A stretch of DNA of 64,000 nucleotides from Bradyrhizobium algeriense. Lineage in GTDB: Bacteria; Pseudomonadota; Alphaproteobacteria; Rhizobiales; Xanthobacteraceae. The translations under genes and the position numbers were made by a program. The notes beneath the pieces were generated by a model. The model did not search any database. It saw only the letters and a program-made list of their open reading frames with translations, and was not told where the DNA came from. Below are positions 35,347-44,673 of this stretch, one piece after another. Within the stretch, counting starts at the first letter, position 1, and the number at the start of each line of letters is the position of its first letter. The stretch lies in the NCBI RefSeq assembly GCF_036924595.1, contig NZ_JAZHRV010000001.1, positions 3,844,001 to 3,908,000 on the forward strand. Reading direction: 5' to 3'.

Positions 35347-35446
35347 TTTGAAGTGTGCTCGCGGTCCAGACTGCGATGCATTGAAATCCGCTCGCGGTCC
35401 GAGGCTGCGATGCGTTGAAATGTGTTCGCGAAGCCAGTCGCTGCGA
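35347..35446. repeat. 34-bp imperfect tandem repeats, about three copies
   Basis: Units starting at 35347, 35381 and 35415 share ttgaaatgtgctcgcggtcc-like and ctgcgatgc segments. The first two are about 85 percent identical and the third is more diverged. There are no spacers, so this is not a CRISPR. The repeats lie about 100 bases upstream of the start of the large lyase and could bind a regulator. Confidence 0.6.
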
Positions 35447-35541
35447 GCATGCAGTATGTCGCGCGTCATCGCATGCGCGGCAGTGGAATTCCCTCGTCAA
35501 CATCAACGATACGAGAAACAACTTCTCGATGGAGGCCTGAA

Positions 35542-37917
35542 TTGGATACGACCGGCACGATCACGAATTTCAAGACCACGCCTGGAACCTACTTTCTTAT
35601 CGGTGGCGACTCCTACGAAGTTGAGACGGAGGGTAGGAGCTACAGTATAACCAACCCCGACCCGCAGACCCTGCGGTTCGAGCTCCGCCAGGGCGAAAAT
35701 TGGGCAGCGGGTGCTGATGGCTCATACGTTGATCGCTCTGAAATTCAAAATGCCTCGACGGGCGTCAAGACCAGCTGGGGTGCATATATGCCGGCCGGTA
35801 CTCCGATTGGCATCGACTATCAGTTGATGGTGGAGGCCAATGGGCCCAATGGGTCATTTGTTAACACTCAGAACAGCTCGAATGGCTGGTTTATCGTCGG
35901 TCAAATGCACAATGACGACGTTACGGGCGGCGTGGGGACCTCACCGCCGTTCGCGGTCCAGATGGACGGCGACCATCTGCAAATTGTCGCCCGCTATGTT
36001 CTGCCCGGTGGGAATCCCAGTAATTCGTCTTCCGATCTCCACATGATGACTCTGTGGACCGATCCGAATCCGATTGTGCCGGGCCGATATTACGACATCA
36101 ATATCCAGTCCAATGTCTCGAACAGCGGCGGCGGGTATTTGGACGTCTCGATCGACGGCAAACAGGTGGTGGATTATTCCGGCCCGCTCGGCTATGGGGA
36201 CGGCACCTACTGGGAATATGGCATCTATCGGTCGACGGCGCCCGAGACGACTGCCGTCGATTTTCGCAACATGACGCTGGTCACTGGATCGCAGGCGATC
36301 GGCTGGCAGGGTGCTGGCGGCACGACGCCGACGCAGCCAACCACGCCGACGACACCGATTACGCCGCCAAACGTCGCGCCGTCGGTGACGCAGGTCTCCG
36401 CTTCACCGGGGACGGGAATCGCAGATAACGGCGACACCATCACAATGACGCTCGGCTTCAGCGAGGCCGTGACCGTCACCGGCACGCCGACGCTGTCGCT
36501 CAACGATGGCGCGACCGCCACCTATGTGGGCGGGTCCGGGACGAGTGCGCTCACCTTCAAAACGACCGTCGCACCGACTGACAAGGACACGTCGGCGCTT
36601 GCGATCACCGGGGTCAATCTTGCGAGCGGCGCCAGCATCAAGGATACTTCCGGTCTTGCGGCGAACCTCTCGGGTGCGGTGAAGACGTTCACCGGTCTGC
36701 AGATCGATGCGACCCCGACGACGCCAACGTCCCCAACCACGCCAACCACCCCAACTGCGCCAACCACGCCGGTAAACCTGGCGCCGACGGTGACGCAGGC
36801 GTCCGCTTCACCGGGGACGGGAATCGCAGATAACGGCGACACCATCACAATGACGCTCGGCTTCAGCGAGGCCGTGACCGTCACCGGCACGCCGACGCTG
36901 TCGCTTAACGATGGCGGAAAGGCCACCTATGTCAGTGGCTCAGGCACGAGCTCGCTCATCTTCAAGAACACTGTTGCGTCGACTGACCAGGACACCTCGG
37001 CGCTCGCCATCACGGGAGTCAATCTTCCGACCGGCGCGAGCATCAAGGATTCAGGCGGGCTCGCGGCGAACCTTTCGGGCGCGGTGAAGACGTTCTCCGG
37101 TCTTCAGATCGATGCGACCCCGGCGACGCCGACGTCCCCAACCACTCCGACGTCCCCAACGGCGCCGACGACTCCAACGACGCCAACCACCCCAACGGCC
37201 CCGTCAGCGATCGCGCCGGTCCTCACCGTCGCGGACGATTCGCTCAAGGTGTACGGCAGAGGTGGTACGGTCGACCTGGGAGTCGGCGTGACAACGACCG
37301 ACCCCAACGATAACGTGACCGTCAACATCAGGGGGTTGCCGAAGTACGAGTCGATCACCTCCGCACTCGATGGTCAGACGTTCAGGGGAAGGGACATCAC
37401 CCTGACGGCCGCGCAGGTCGAGAGCGGACTGACTCTGACATCGAACTACAGGGGCGGAGGTCATCCCGTCGCAGAGCTCTCGCTGACGGCAAGCGCGAAG
37501 GACCCGGTCACCGGCGCTGTGGCGACGGCCGCGCCGCAGACCATCATCGTGACGGATCCGCGGCCTGCGGCCACGACGACAACGACCACGACGTCGCCGC
37601 AGACCACCAGCGTGACCAGTCCTCCGGCTTCGACCTCGACGAGCGCAGGGTTCCTGGCGAACCAGGGCTTTGAGCGGCTGCAGCAACATGTGGAGTCGTT
37701 CACCAGCACGCTGGCAACCGGTAGGCCGCAGGCGTTCGTGACGGATCCTCAGCTCGCGACGGGTACGACCACGGCGTCCCTGGCAAGCCAGAGCTTTGCG
37801 CTGCTGAACCAATATCTGGCCGGTAACACCGGCCGGGTCGACTCCGGGCAGATCGTGTCAGCCGTGTCGCAAGCGGCCGGTTGGGCGCAGGACGCTATCC
37901 TGACCAGACCGCACTGA
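35542..37917 (+). CDS. Secreted heparin-lyase-I-like protein with tandem Ig-like repeats
   Basis: A TTG start with GGAGG six bases upstream gives 791 residues and begins MDTTGTITNFKTTPG; upstream in-frame ATGs would add a non-homologous tail. Residues 1-255 are the lyase domain shared with 19890-20882. A TP-rich linker leads to two nearly identical Ig-like repeats (about residues 279-390 and 414-525, APTVTQ...LQIDAT), a second TP-rich linker, a domain with GRGGTVDLGVGV, and a T/S-rich C-terminus ending GWAQDAILTRPH. No N-terminal signal peptide is visible and the next genes encode a type I secretion system, so C-terminal type I export is likely. Role: remodelling of exopolysaccharide or attack on host glycans. 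Confidence 0.8.
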   Translation: MDTTGTITNFKTTPGTYFLIGGDSYEVETEGRSYSITNPDPQTLRFELRQGENWAAGADGSYVDRSEIQNASTGVKTSWGAYMPAGTPIGIDYQLMVEANGPNGSFVNTQNSSNGWFIVGQMHNDDVTGGVGTSPPFAVQMDGDHLQIVARYVLPGGNPSNSSSDLHMMTLWTDPNPIVPGRYYDINIQSNVSNSGGGYLDVSIDGKQVVDYSGPLGYGDGTYWEYGIYRSTAPETTAVDFRNMTLVTGSQAIGWQGAGGTTPTQPTTPTTPITPPNVAPSVTQVSASPGTGIADNGDTITMTLGFSEAVTVTGTPTLSLNDGATATYVGGSGTSALTFKTTVAPTDKDTSALAITGVNLASGASIKDTSGLAANLSGAVKTFTGLQIDATPTTPTSPTTPTTPTAPTTPVNLAPTVTQASASPGTGIADNGDTITMTLGFSEAVTVTGTPTLSLNDGGKATYVSGSGTSSLIFKNTVASTDQDTSALAITGVNLPTGASIKDSGGLAANLSGAVKTFSGLQIDATPATPTSPTTPTSPTAPTTPTTPTTPTAPSAIAPVLTVADDSLKVYGRGGTVDLGVGVTTTDPNDNVTVNIRGLPKYESITSALDGQTFRGRDITLTAAQVESGLTLTSNYRGGGHPVAELSLTASAKDPVTGAVATAAPQTIIVTDPRPAATTTTTTTSPQTTSVTSPPASTSTSAGFLANQGFERLQQHVESFTSTLATGRPQAFVTDPQLATGTTTASLASQSFALLNQYLAGNTGRVDSGQIVSAVSQAAGWAQDAILTRPH
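36376..37128. repeat. Two near-identical 350-bp Ig-like coding repeats
   Basis: The segments at 36376 and 36784 are about 340 bases long and share long identical stretches, such as the one encoding SASPGTGIADNGDTITMTL. They are separated by a TP-rich linker. The pattern points to recent tandem duplication and allows repeat-number variation. Confidence 0.8.
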
Positions 37918-37924
37918 TCCCCTC

Positions 37925-37956
37925 CCGCACCCGGGCGCATCAGCACCCGGGTGCGG
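37925..37956 (+). terminator. 11-bp hairpin after the lyase gene
   Basis: CCGCACCCGGG and CCCGGGTGCGG pair perfectly around a 10-base loop, eight bases past the stop. There is no T run, so it may reduce rather than stop transcription into the secretion genes. Confidence 0.6.
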
Positions 37957-38032
37957 CACCATCAAAGTTTGGGAATGCAGAGAAGGAACATCACACGCGG
38001 CCGGTAGCCGCGAAGGGTTGAGTTAAAACATT

Positions 38033-40744
38033 ATGGCGATGCAGAATGGGAATGCCCACGCCGCAGACCATGGGCTTCGAGCCCTGGCTCTGTTCCTGCG
38101 CCTTCATGGCGTCCACGCCGAGCCCGAGCAGCTCCGCGATAGCTGTGGAAGCAGCACAATAGGTATCCGCGCCCTGCTTCGTTGCGCGCGCGAGTTTGGA
38201 GTCAAGGTCCGTTCACGAACGACGCATTGGAAGCGACTTGCGAGCATCCAGCTGCCTGGGATCGCATCTTTGCACGACGGCGGGTTTCTGCTTCTCGGCA
38301 AGGTCGACGACAACGGGGCGCTCGTGCTCCATCCGACTGCGTCGCGTCCGCAGCTGATGACGCGCGCGGAATTCGAGGAGATCTGGGACGGCCGCTTGAT
38401 CCTGACGGGATCGCAGAACGTCATCAATCGGGTGCTCCATGCCCTCGCTGACATGAGTGTCACCGTGCGTGGTCTGGCGCGCCGCGCCGTCGCCCCCGTA
38501 ACACGCGCTCGCGATACCGTAATGCAGGCCTGCAATTCATTGATGCGTGCGTGCTTCAGCGAACGAAGCGATATGGCCCTCCAGGCGGCCAGAACCGACT
38601 TCGAGGCTGCGAGCATCGTGCCTCAGAGCGAGGACGAGTCTGGGCTCGTGGCAGTGGCAATCCTGTTACGATGCCATGGCATTGCGGCCGATCCTGAACA
38701 GATCCGGCATCGCATGGGCGCGGCCAAGCTGGGTGTTACCGAAATTCTGCGCTGCGCCAAGGAATTCGGGCTGAAAGCTCGGGCACAGAAGTCGAACTGG
38801 AGCAGGCTTGCGGTCACACCGCTGCCGGGCATCGCCCTGCTGCGCGACGGCGGCTTCCTGATCCTCGGCCAGGTCGTCGACGACAAGCTTATGGTTCAGC
38901 GCCCATTGTCTCCCCGGCCCGAAACAATGACGCAGGCCGAGCTTGAGGCAATCTGGGGCGGCGACATCATCCTGATGACGCGGCGCGCGTCCCTGACCGA
39001 TCTCTCCCGCCGCTTCGATATCGGCTGGTTTGTCGGCGCGGTCCACAAGTATCGCCGTCTTCTCAGCGAAGTGCTGGTCGCGTCGTTCTTCCTTCAGTTC
39101 TTTGCCCTTATCTCACCGCTGTTTTTCCAGGTGGTCATCGACAAGGTGCTCGTGCATCGAAGCATGAGTACGCTCGACGTTCTGATCATAGGCCTTGTCG
39201 CGCTGACCGTGTTCGAGGCCATTCTCGAAACGCTGCGCGTCTATCTGTTCGCGCACACCACGAACCGCATCGATGTCGAACTCGGCGCCCGGCTGTTTCG
39301 TCACCTGATGGCGCTACCGATCGCGTATTTCCAGGCCCGCCGGGTCGGCGATTCGGTCGCGCGCGTCCGCGAACTGGAGAATATCCGTCAGTTCCTGACG
39401 AGCTCGGCGCTTACGCTCGTCATCGATCTGTTGTTCACCGTCGTCTTCCTTGCAGTGATGTTCTACTACTCGACGACATTGACGCTTATCGTTCTGGCGT
39501 CATTCCCGTTCTACATCGGCATTTCCGTGTTCGCTGCGCCGCTGTTTCGCCGGCGCCTCGATGAGAAGTTCAATCGGGGCTCCGAGAACCAGGCCTTCCT
39601 GGTCGAGAGCGTCACGGGCGTCGAGACGCTGAAGGCCATGGCGGTCGAGCCGCAGATGCAGCGCCGGTGGGAGGAGCAGCTCGCCGGCTATGTAAGCGCC
39701 AGCTTCCGCGTGCTTAGCCTGAACAATACGGCAAGCCAGGCGGTCCAGATGATCAACAAGCTGGTCGTCGCGGCAACGCTTTACTTCGGCGCGAGACTTG
39801 TGATCGGTGGTGATCTCACCGTCGGCGAGCTCGTCGCGTTCAACATGCTGGCCGCACGTGTGAGCACGCCGGTGCTGCGTCTCGCCCAGATGTGGCAGGA
39901 TTTCCATCAGGCCCGTCTGTCAGTCGACCGCCTCGGTGACATCCTCAACACCATCCCGGAGCCGAGCTTCAGTCCCGGCCGCGCCGCACTGCCGCCGATC
40001 CGCGGGCAGATCACGTTCGATCACGCGACGTTCCGCTACCGCATCGACGGCCCCGAGGTGCTGCACAACGTGTCATTCAGCGTCCAACCCGGCCAGGTCG
40101 TCGGCATCGTCGGCTCGTCCGGCTCGGGCAAGAGCACCATCACCAAGCTGATCCAGCGTCTCTATGTGCCGGAGAGCGGACGCGTGCTGGTCGACGGCGT
40201 CGATCTCGCGATGGTCGATCTGACCTGGCTGCGGCGCCAGATTGGCGTCGTCCTTCAGGAGAACGTGCTGTTCAACCGCTCGATTCGCGAGAACATCGCG
40301 CTGGCCGATCCGACGATGTCGATGGAGCGCGTCATCGAGGCGGCATCGCTCGCCGGCGCTCACGACTTCATCCTGGAACTGCCCGAGGGTTACGACACCG
40401 TCGTCGGGGAACGCGGCAGCAGCCTGTCGGGCGGGCAACGCCAGCGTGTCGCGATCGCACGCGCGCTCATTACCGACCCGCGCATCCTCATCCTCGACGA
40501 GGCCACCAGCGCGCTCGATTACGAAAGCGAGCGTGCCATCCAGCAGAACATGAAGCGAATTGCCGCCGGCCGGACCGTGTTCGTCATCGCCCATCGGCTC
40601 TCGACCGTGCGCAATGCGAACCGGATCATCACGCTCGAGCATGGCCGCATCGTCGAGGACGGCAGCCATGATGAGCTGATCCGCTCGAACGGGCGTTACG
40701 CAAACCTCCATTATCTGCAGGCCGGTATCCATGACATCCGCTAG
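38033..40744 (+). CDS. Type I secretion ABC transporter with two N-terminal C39-like domains
   Basis: The 903-residue protein has two related N-terminal modules (about residues 10-125 and 200-320): HGVHAEPEQLRDSCGSS / HGIAADPEQIRHRMGAA, then LPGIASLHDGGFLLLGKV / LPGIALLRDGGFLILGQV. These are C39-peptidase-like domains without the catalytic Cys, as in HlyB, but doubled. Then come the membrane domain (about 340-620) and the ATPase domain with GSSGSGKST (about 693), LSGGQRQRVAIARAL and LILDEATSALD. Together with the HlyD protein it should export the lyase upstream; the C39-like domains bind unfolded substrate in HlyB. The second copy is unusual. Confidence 0.88.
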   Translation: MAMQNGNAHAADHGLRALALFLRLHGVHAEPEQLRDSCGSSTIGIRALLRCAREFGVKVRSRTTHWKRLASIQLPGIASLHDGGFLLLGKVDDNGALVLHPTASRPQLMTRAEFEEIWDGRLILTGSQNVINRVLHALADMSVTVRGLARRAVAPVTRARDTVMQACNSLMRACFSERSDMALQAARTDFEAASIVPQSEDESGLVAVAILLRCHGIAADPEQIRHRMGAAKLGVTEILRCAKEFGLKARAQKSNWSRLAVTPLPGIALLRDGGFLILGQVVDDKLMVQRPLSPRPETMTQAELEAIWGGDIILMTRRASLTDLSRRFDIGWFVGAVHKYRRLLSEVLVASFFLQFFALISPLFFQVVIDKVLVHRSMSTLDVLIIGLVALTVFEAILETLRVYLFAHTTNRIDVELGARLFRHLMALPIAYFQARRVGDSVARVRELENIRQFLTSSALTLVIDLLFTVVFLAVMFYYSTTLTLIVLASFPFYIGISVFAAPLFRRRLDEKFNRGSENQAFLVESVTGVETLKAMAVEPQMQRRWEEQLAGYVSASFRVLSLNNTASQAVQMINKLVVAATLYFGARLVIGGDLTVGELVAFNMLAARVSTPVLRLAQMWQDFHQARLSVDRLGDILNTIPEPSFSPGRAALPPIRGQITFDHATFRYRIDGPEVLHNVSFSVQPGQVVGIVGSSGSGKSTITKLIQRLYVPESGRVLVDGVDLAMVDLTWLRRQIGVVLQENVLFNRSIRENIALADPTMSMERVIEAASLAGAHDFILELPEGYDTVVGERGSSLSGGQRQRVAIARALITDPRILILDEATSALDYESERAIQQNMKRIAAGRTVFVIAHRLSTVRNANRIITLEHGRIVEDGSHDELIRSNGRYANLHYLQAGIHDIR

Positions 40745-42164
40745 CCGAAACATCGTCCCGTTTCCGAAAACCCCGGCTCCGGCTCGCCGCCGCGAGCAGG
40801 AAATCGCGTTCCTGCCAGCGGCGCTCGAGATCACTGAAACGCCGCCGTCGCCGATCGGGCGCGCGATCGGCGCGAGCATCATCGCGGTCTTCTGCTTCGC
40901 GGTGGCGTGGGCGTCATTCGGCAGCGTCGATATCGTCGCCACCGCAACCGGCAAGATCGTGCCGGGCGGGCGCACCAAGCTGATCCAGCCGTTCGAGACG
41001 GGCGTCGTCCGTGCCATCCACGTCCGCGACGGGCAGACCGTAAAAGCTGGCGACACTCTTATCGAACTCGACCCGACGATGACGGAAGCCGACAACGAAC
41101 GCCAGAAGAGCGATTTCCTGGCGGCCGAACTCGAAGCCGCCCGGCTGCGCGCCGGGCTCGCAGAGGATCCGCTTGCCGCCTTCCGGCCACCGCAGAGCGC
41201 AAGCGCCGCGGAGATCGAGATGCATCGTCAGTTCCTGATCAGCCAGCGCGCCGAACAGAATGCCAAGCTCGCCGAGATCGAACGCCAGCAGGGCCAGAAG
41301 GAAGCAGAGCGGGCGACCACTTCAGCGAGCGTCGCGAAGCTGCAGGCGACGATACCGGTGCTGCAGGAGCGCGTGGACATCCGCAAGAATCTGGTGGACA
41401 AGGCATTGGCTTCGAAGGTCGTCTATCTTTCCGAATACCAGGAACTGGTCGGCCTTCAGCAGGACCTCCTGCTGCAGCAGAGCCGACTGCGCGAAGCCGA
41501 TGCCGCGATCGCGTTACTGAAGGAAACGAGGGAAAAGACGGCCGCGGAGTATCGGCGCTCGACCTATGACGCGCTCGCGAAAGCCGAGCAGAAAACTGCG
41601 AGCGCTGCACAGGAGGTGATCAAGGCGGAACGGCGCACGAAACTCCAGCGTTTGGCCGCGCCGGTCGACGGCGTCGTGCAACAGCTCGCCGTTCATACCG
41701 TGGGAGGCGTGGTAACGCCTGCTCAGGCGCTCGCCGTGGTGGTTCCGAGCGAGAGCCAGCTCGAGATCGAGGCCATGCTTTCCAACCGCGACATCGGATT
41801 CGTGCATCCGGGACAAAAAGCGGAGATCAAGGTCGATACATTTAACTTCACGCGCTACGGGCTTCTTCATGGAGAAGTGCTCAGCGTTTCGTCCGATGCC
41901 ATCACGCGCGACAGGCAACAGGGCACTTCGAATGACCGGGCTATGGGCGCGGCAACGAACAGCAGCGAGCCGAAAGGTCAGGAGCTGGAATATGCTGCTC
42001 GTGTCTCGCTCGACCGCGCGGCCATGCAGGTAGACGAGAAACTCGTCAAGCTTGGGCCCGGGATGGCCGTGACGGTTGAGATCAAGACCGGCTCGCGCAC
42101 CATGATGAGCTACCTGCTCTCGCCGCTGGCAAGGTACAAGCAGGAGGCTTTGCGGGAACGATAG
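40731..42164 (+). CDS. HlyD-family type I secretion adaptor
   Basis: The 477-residue protein overlaps the ABC gene by 14 bases. It has one N-terminal membrane helix (about residues 45-65), the lipoyl half FETGVVRAIHVRDGQTVKAG, a long coiled coil (about residues 110-300, rich in E, K, A, Q), and the second half KLQRLAAPVDGVVQQLAVHTVGG with beta-barrel VVPSESQLEIEAML. It bridges the inner-membrane ABC protein to a TolC-type outer-membrane channel, which is not in this window. Confidence 0.9.
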   Translation: MTSASRNIVPFPKTPAPARRREQEIAFLPAALEITETPPSPIGRAIGASIIAVFCFAVAWASFGSVDIVATATGKIVPGGRTKLIQPFETGVVRAIHVRDGQTVKAGDTLIELDPTMTEADNERQKSDFLAAELEAARLRAGLAEDPLAAFRPPQSASAAEIEMHRQFLISQRAEQNAKLAEIERQQGQKEAERATTSASVAKLQATIPVLQERVDIRKNLVDKALASKVVYLSEYQELVGLQQDLLLQQSRLREADAAIALLKETREKTAAEYRRSTYDALAKAEQKTASAAQEVIKAERRTKLQRLAAPVDGVVQQLAVHTVGGVVTPAQALAVVVPSESQLEIEAMLSNRDIGFVHPGQKAEIKVDTFNFTRYGLLHGEVLSVSSDAITRDRQQGTSNDRAMGAATNSSEPKGQELEYAARVSLDRAAMQVDEKLVKLGPGMAVTVEIKTGSRTMMSYLLSPLARYKQEALRER

Positions 42165-42190
42165 AGCATCGATGAGCGTTGCGGGTAACT

Positions 42191-42229
42191 GGAGACGGCC
42201 CCGGCCAGCTAACCGACCTGGCCGTCTCC
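42191..42229. terminator. Inverted repeat between convergent genes
   Basis: GGAGACGGCC and GGCCGTCTCC pair over a 19-base interval that itself holds a GGCCAG/CTGGCC alternative stem. It lies between convergent HlyD and DsrE genes and could act as a two-way terminator. Confidence 0.55.
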
Positions 42230-42304
42230 GCTCCCGCTAGCTTGCGCCCCTCTTCATCCCAAAGGGCGCGGGGGTCGCTATTCATCGCGAGCCCCCCGCC
42301 TCGC

Positions 42305-42925
42305 TCAGGGCTTTACGTAGGACCACCCTTTTTCCTGCAGCTCCATCACGTGCACCACGCCTGATTTCACCACCTGGGCCTGAGCAACAATTGGGATGTC
42401 CTTGTTCTCGGCCTTGTGCATTCTTTCCTGGGTGTTGCCGCAGGCCTTGAACGATATCTCCGGCCTACTCAGCGCCATCTCCTCAATACGGGCCTTTACC
42501 GGCGAAGTATCATCACGCAGCATATGCAGGCCGGGCCCGAACGTGACCACCTCGATTTTTACGTTCTCACTGAGATCCTTGTAGTATTGCGCAACGTTCG
42601 TTGCGTTGTTGAGCGCAAGATTCATCGCGGCGGGGTCATTCGTGTTCACCTGCAAAACTAGACGATGCACCTTGGAGTCGGATGCAAGCCGAGCGTTCGC
42701 GGCGAGAACGGACCGTTCCCGTTTATGCGTGATGGCTTTACTACGTGTGGTGGCTTTACGCGGGGCGGCAGCTCTTTCTGCGACGCGCGTCTGGTACAGA
42801 GTGGGATACGTCGTTGTGGGCACCCAGTAGCGTCCGCCCTGCTCCGCCGCAGCGAACGACGGGACGAATAAGACTGTTATGGCTCCTATGGTGGTTACGC
42901 TTGCAATATGTTGAAACATGTTCAT
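42305..42925 (-). CDS. DsrE-family protein, exported
   Basis: The 206-residue product has an N-terminal signal-like segment (VTTIGAITVLFVPSFAAA), a basic linker, and then a DsrE/DsrF-like domain: KVHRLVLQVNTNDPAAMNLA, NATNVAQYYKD, VKIEVVTFGPGLHML and FKACGNTQERM with one cysteine in the usual site. DsrE-like proteins bind or relay sulfur, but periplasmic ones are poorly understood. The gene lies 35 bases downstream of the VasI-like gene and converges on the secretion operon. Confidence 0.75.
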   Translation of the reverse strand: MNMFQHIASVTTIGAITVLFVPSFAAAEQGGRYWVPTTTYPTLYQTRVAERAAAPRKATTRSKAITHKRERSVLAANARLASDSKVHRLVLQVNTNDPAAMNLALNNATNVAQYYKDLSENVKIEVVTFGPGLHMLRDDTSPVKARIEEMALSRPEISFKACGNTQERMHKAENKDIPIVAQAQVVKSGVVHVMELQEKGWSYVKP

Positions 42926-42960
42926 CGGGCTCTCCTATGTACAAACTTCATCGGACACCA

Positions 42961-43593
42961 TCACCTGTTCGGCTTCGCGATCGGGTGTGACCATTTGCAC
43001 GCAACAGTCATCTTCGCGCGCACCGCCTCCCACCCGCGGAGCGAAAACGTTCCGTCCAGCGCGCCTCCCGTGCGAGGTACAAGGTGGACGCTGAGGCTTC
43101 CCATGTCTGGAAGGGATTGCAGCAAGCCAATCACGTCCCCTCCGAACGCGACCCCGGCTCCGGACGCTGGCAGCGCTGCCGCGGCCCGCACCTGCTGACC
43201 ATCGTTAACACGATAGGAAATCGCGTAGTCGCCGCCGCGGCCGGAGATGCCGGGCCCCGCGACGACCAATTCGGTCCGCCCTCCGCGGCAACGAATTGAA
43301 AGCTTCATTTCGGCTTGGGCTGCACCATTGCCCGATGCGGTCGTCGCGGTGATCAACGATGAATAGTCAACTGGCGAGGTTGTTTGGCTGACGATCCAGT
43401 TGTCTCCTTGGGAGGCCACCTGATGCGCAGCAGCAATCGGCCGAGACACCTGGGCGGGGCACTCCGGCCCTTCGGCGCGCTCCATCGAATTGCAGTCGCG
43501 AAGCTGCGCCGCAGGATCTACGGCCCCTTGCGTCCAGGCAATCCCGCTTGTGAGCGCGATTCCAACTGCAATTGGGATGGCCGCGCCTCTCAT
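42961..43593 (-). CDS. VasI/TagO-like exported protein
   Basis: Start at MRGAAIPIAVGIAL, whose ATG overlaps the TAXI-protein stop as ATGA. The 210-residue product has a signal peptide and the pattern W-VS-T-SPVDYSSLI, MKLSIRCRGGRTELVV, YAISYRVNDGQQV, FGGDVIGLLQSLP and GTFSLRGWEAVRAK ending with a Cys. This resembles the VasI/TagO family, which is associated with type VI secretion in other bacteria. No other type VI gene is here. The family assignment is by pattern only. Confidence 0.5.
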   Translation of the reverse strand: MRGAAIPIAVGIALTSGIAWTQGAVDPAAQLRDCNSMERAEGPECPAQVSRPIAAAHQVASQGDNWIVSQTTSPVDYSSLITATTASGNGAAQAEMKLSIRCRGGRTELVVAGPGISGRGGDYAISYRVNDGQQVRAAAALPASGAGVAFGGDVIGLLQSLPDMGSLSVHLVPRTGGALDGTFSLRGWEAVRAKMTVACKWSHPIAKPNR

Positions 43594-44633
43594 TGCGATG
43601 CATGCGTTGCGCGCTGCTGGCGTTCGAGCCAGGCTTGCGCCGCCGGGAAGCGCACGAGGCCAGGAACCGTCGCCGCGAGATTGATCGATTTCCACTTCGG
43701 ATCGAAGCCAGGCTCCTGCAGCTTGCCGATCCGCGAGAACAGATGATCGACGAAACGCGCGATGCGCTGAAAGCGGTTCGATTTGGCGGGAAAATTGAAG
43801 GCAACAAGAGCGGTCGGAACGGCAATCGTGGTTACACGTTCGCCCGGCTTGATCAGATTGGGATAGTCCGTGGCATCCAGCGCGGCGGGCAGGTAATAGT
43901 CCTCGAACTTGCTGTCATAGGAAATCGGCAGGAACTTGAATCCTGGCTCCCAACGGCCACGCACGAAAGCATCGACCGGCTTCGAGGTAATGAAGACGAC
44001 AGCCGCCATCTCGCCCTTACGCATCTGCTCGAGCGCGACCTGATGCGGGATGAACGTCTTTTCCACCTCGAGGCCGAGCCGACTGAAGATCAATGGGCCC
44101 GAATAGGCCGCCGCGGTACCCTGGGTATTGAAGTTGACTTTCTTGCCGACGAGATCGTTCAGACCCTGAATCTCGGGACGAACGAAGATATGAAGTTCGG
44201 ACGGGAATAGATTCAGGATGTAGGCAAGCCGCTGCTGAATATCGGGCACCTGGCTCTTGTATTCCTCCAGGACGTCCGAATTGATGATCGCGGCATCGAT
44301 GCCGCGCAAATAGAGCAGTGAATTCACATTTTCCGTAGCGCCGCGCGTCACGACCGGCAGAACGTGCAGATTGTTTCCGTCATCGACGACACGGGCGATC
44401 TCCGCCGCCAGGCGGATTGGCGCTCCCTCGAGAAGGCCTCCTGCAACACCGACCGTCCAGGCGTTCATCGCCACTTGCGGCTTTTGCCGCGGAACCTCGC
44501 GAGGCAACGGGCGAACGCCTTGCATCCGGGCATTTTGAGTCTGGGCGTCCGCAGCGAACGGCTGAATAGTTGCGGCCAACGAGGCCAATGCCATGAGCAA
44601 AAGTCGCGGAGCTAAACCAAAGGACCAGTTCAT
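43590..44633 (-). CDS. TAXI-family TRAP transporter solute-binding protein
   Basis: Start at MNWSFGLAPRLLL, with GGAAGGGG upstream, gives 347 residues with a signal peptide. TAXI features are TVGVAGGLLEGAPIRLAAEI, DNGNNLHVLPV-like (DGNNLHVLPVVTRG) and VNSLLYLRGIDAAIINSDVL, followed by LVGKKVNFNTQGTAAAYSG. No TRAP membrane protein is adjacent. Binding of an anionic solute is expected from the family, and similar orphan proteins may act as sensors. Confidence 0.8.
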   Translation of the reverse strand: MNWSFGLAPRLLLMALASLAATIQPFAADAQTQNARMQGVRPLPREVPRQKPQVAMNAWTVGVAGGLLEGAPIRLAAEIARVVDDGNNLHVLPVVTRGATENVNSLLYLRGIDAAIINSDVLEEYKSQVPDIQQRLAYILNLFPSELHIFVRPEIQGLNDLVGKKVNFNTQGTAAAYSGPLIFSRLGLEVEKTFIPHQVALEQMRKGEMAAVVFITSKPVDAFVRGRWEPGFKFLPISYDSKFEDYYLPAALDATDYPNLIKPGERVTTIAVPTALVAFNFPAKSNRFQRIARFVDHLFSRIGKLQEPGFDPKWKSINLAATVPGLVRFPAAQAWLERQQRATHASQ

Positions 44634-44673
44634 CAGCCCCTTCCTTTCCAAGCTTTGAAGGCGCTGCCCTGTG

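Noticed and set aside
35347..35446. CRISPR array.
   Set aside because: The 34-bp units are adjacent without spacers, are imperfect, and no cas gene is present.
42961..43593. A type VI secretion locus.
   Set aside because: Only one VasI-like protein is present and no Tss or Hcp gene occurs in the window.
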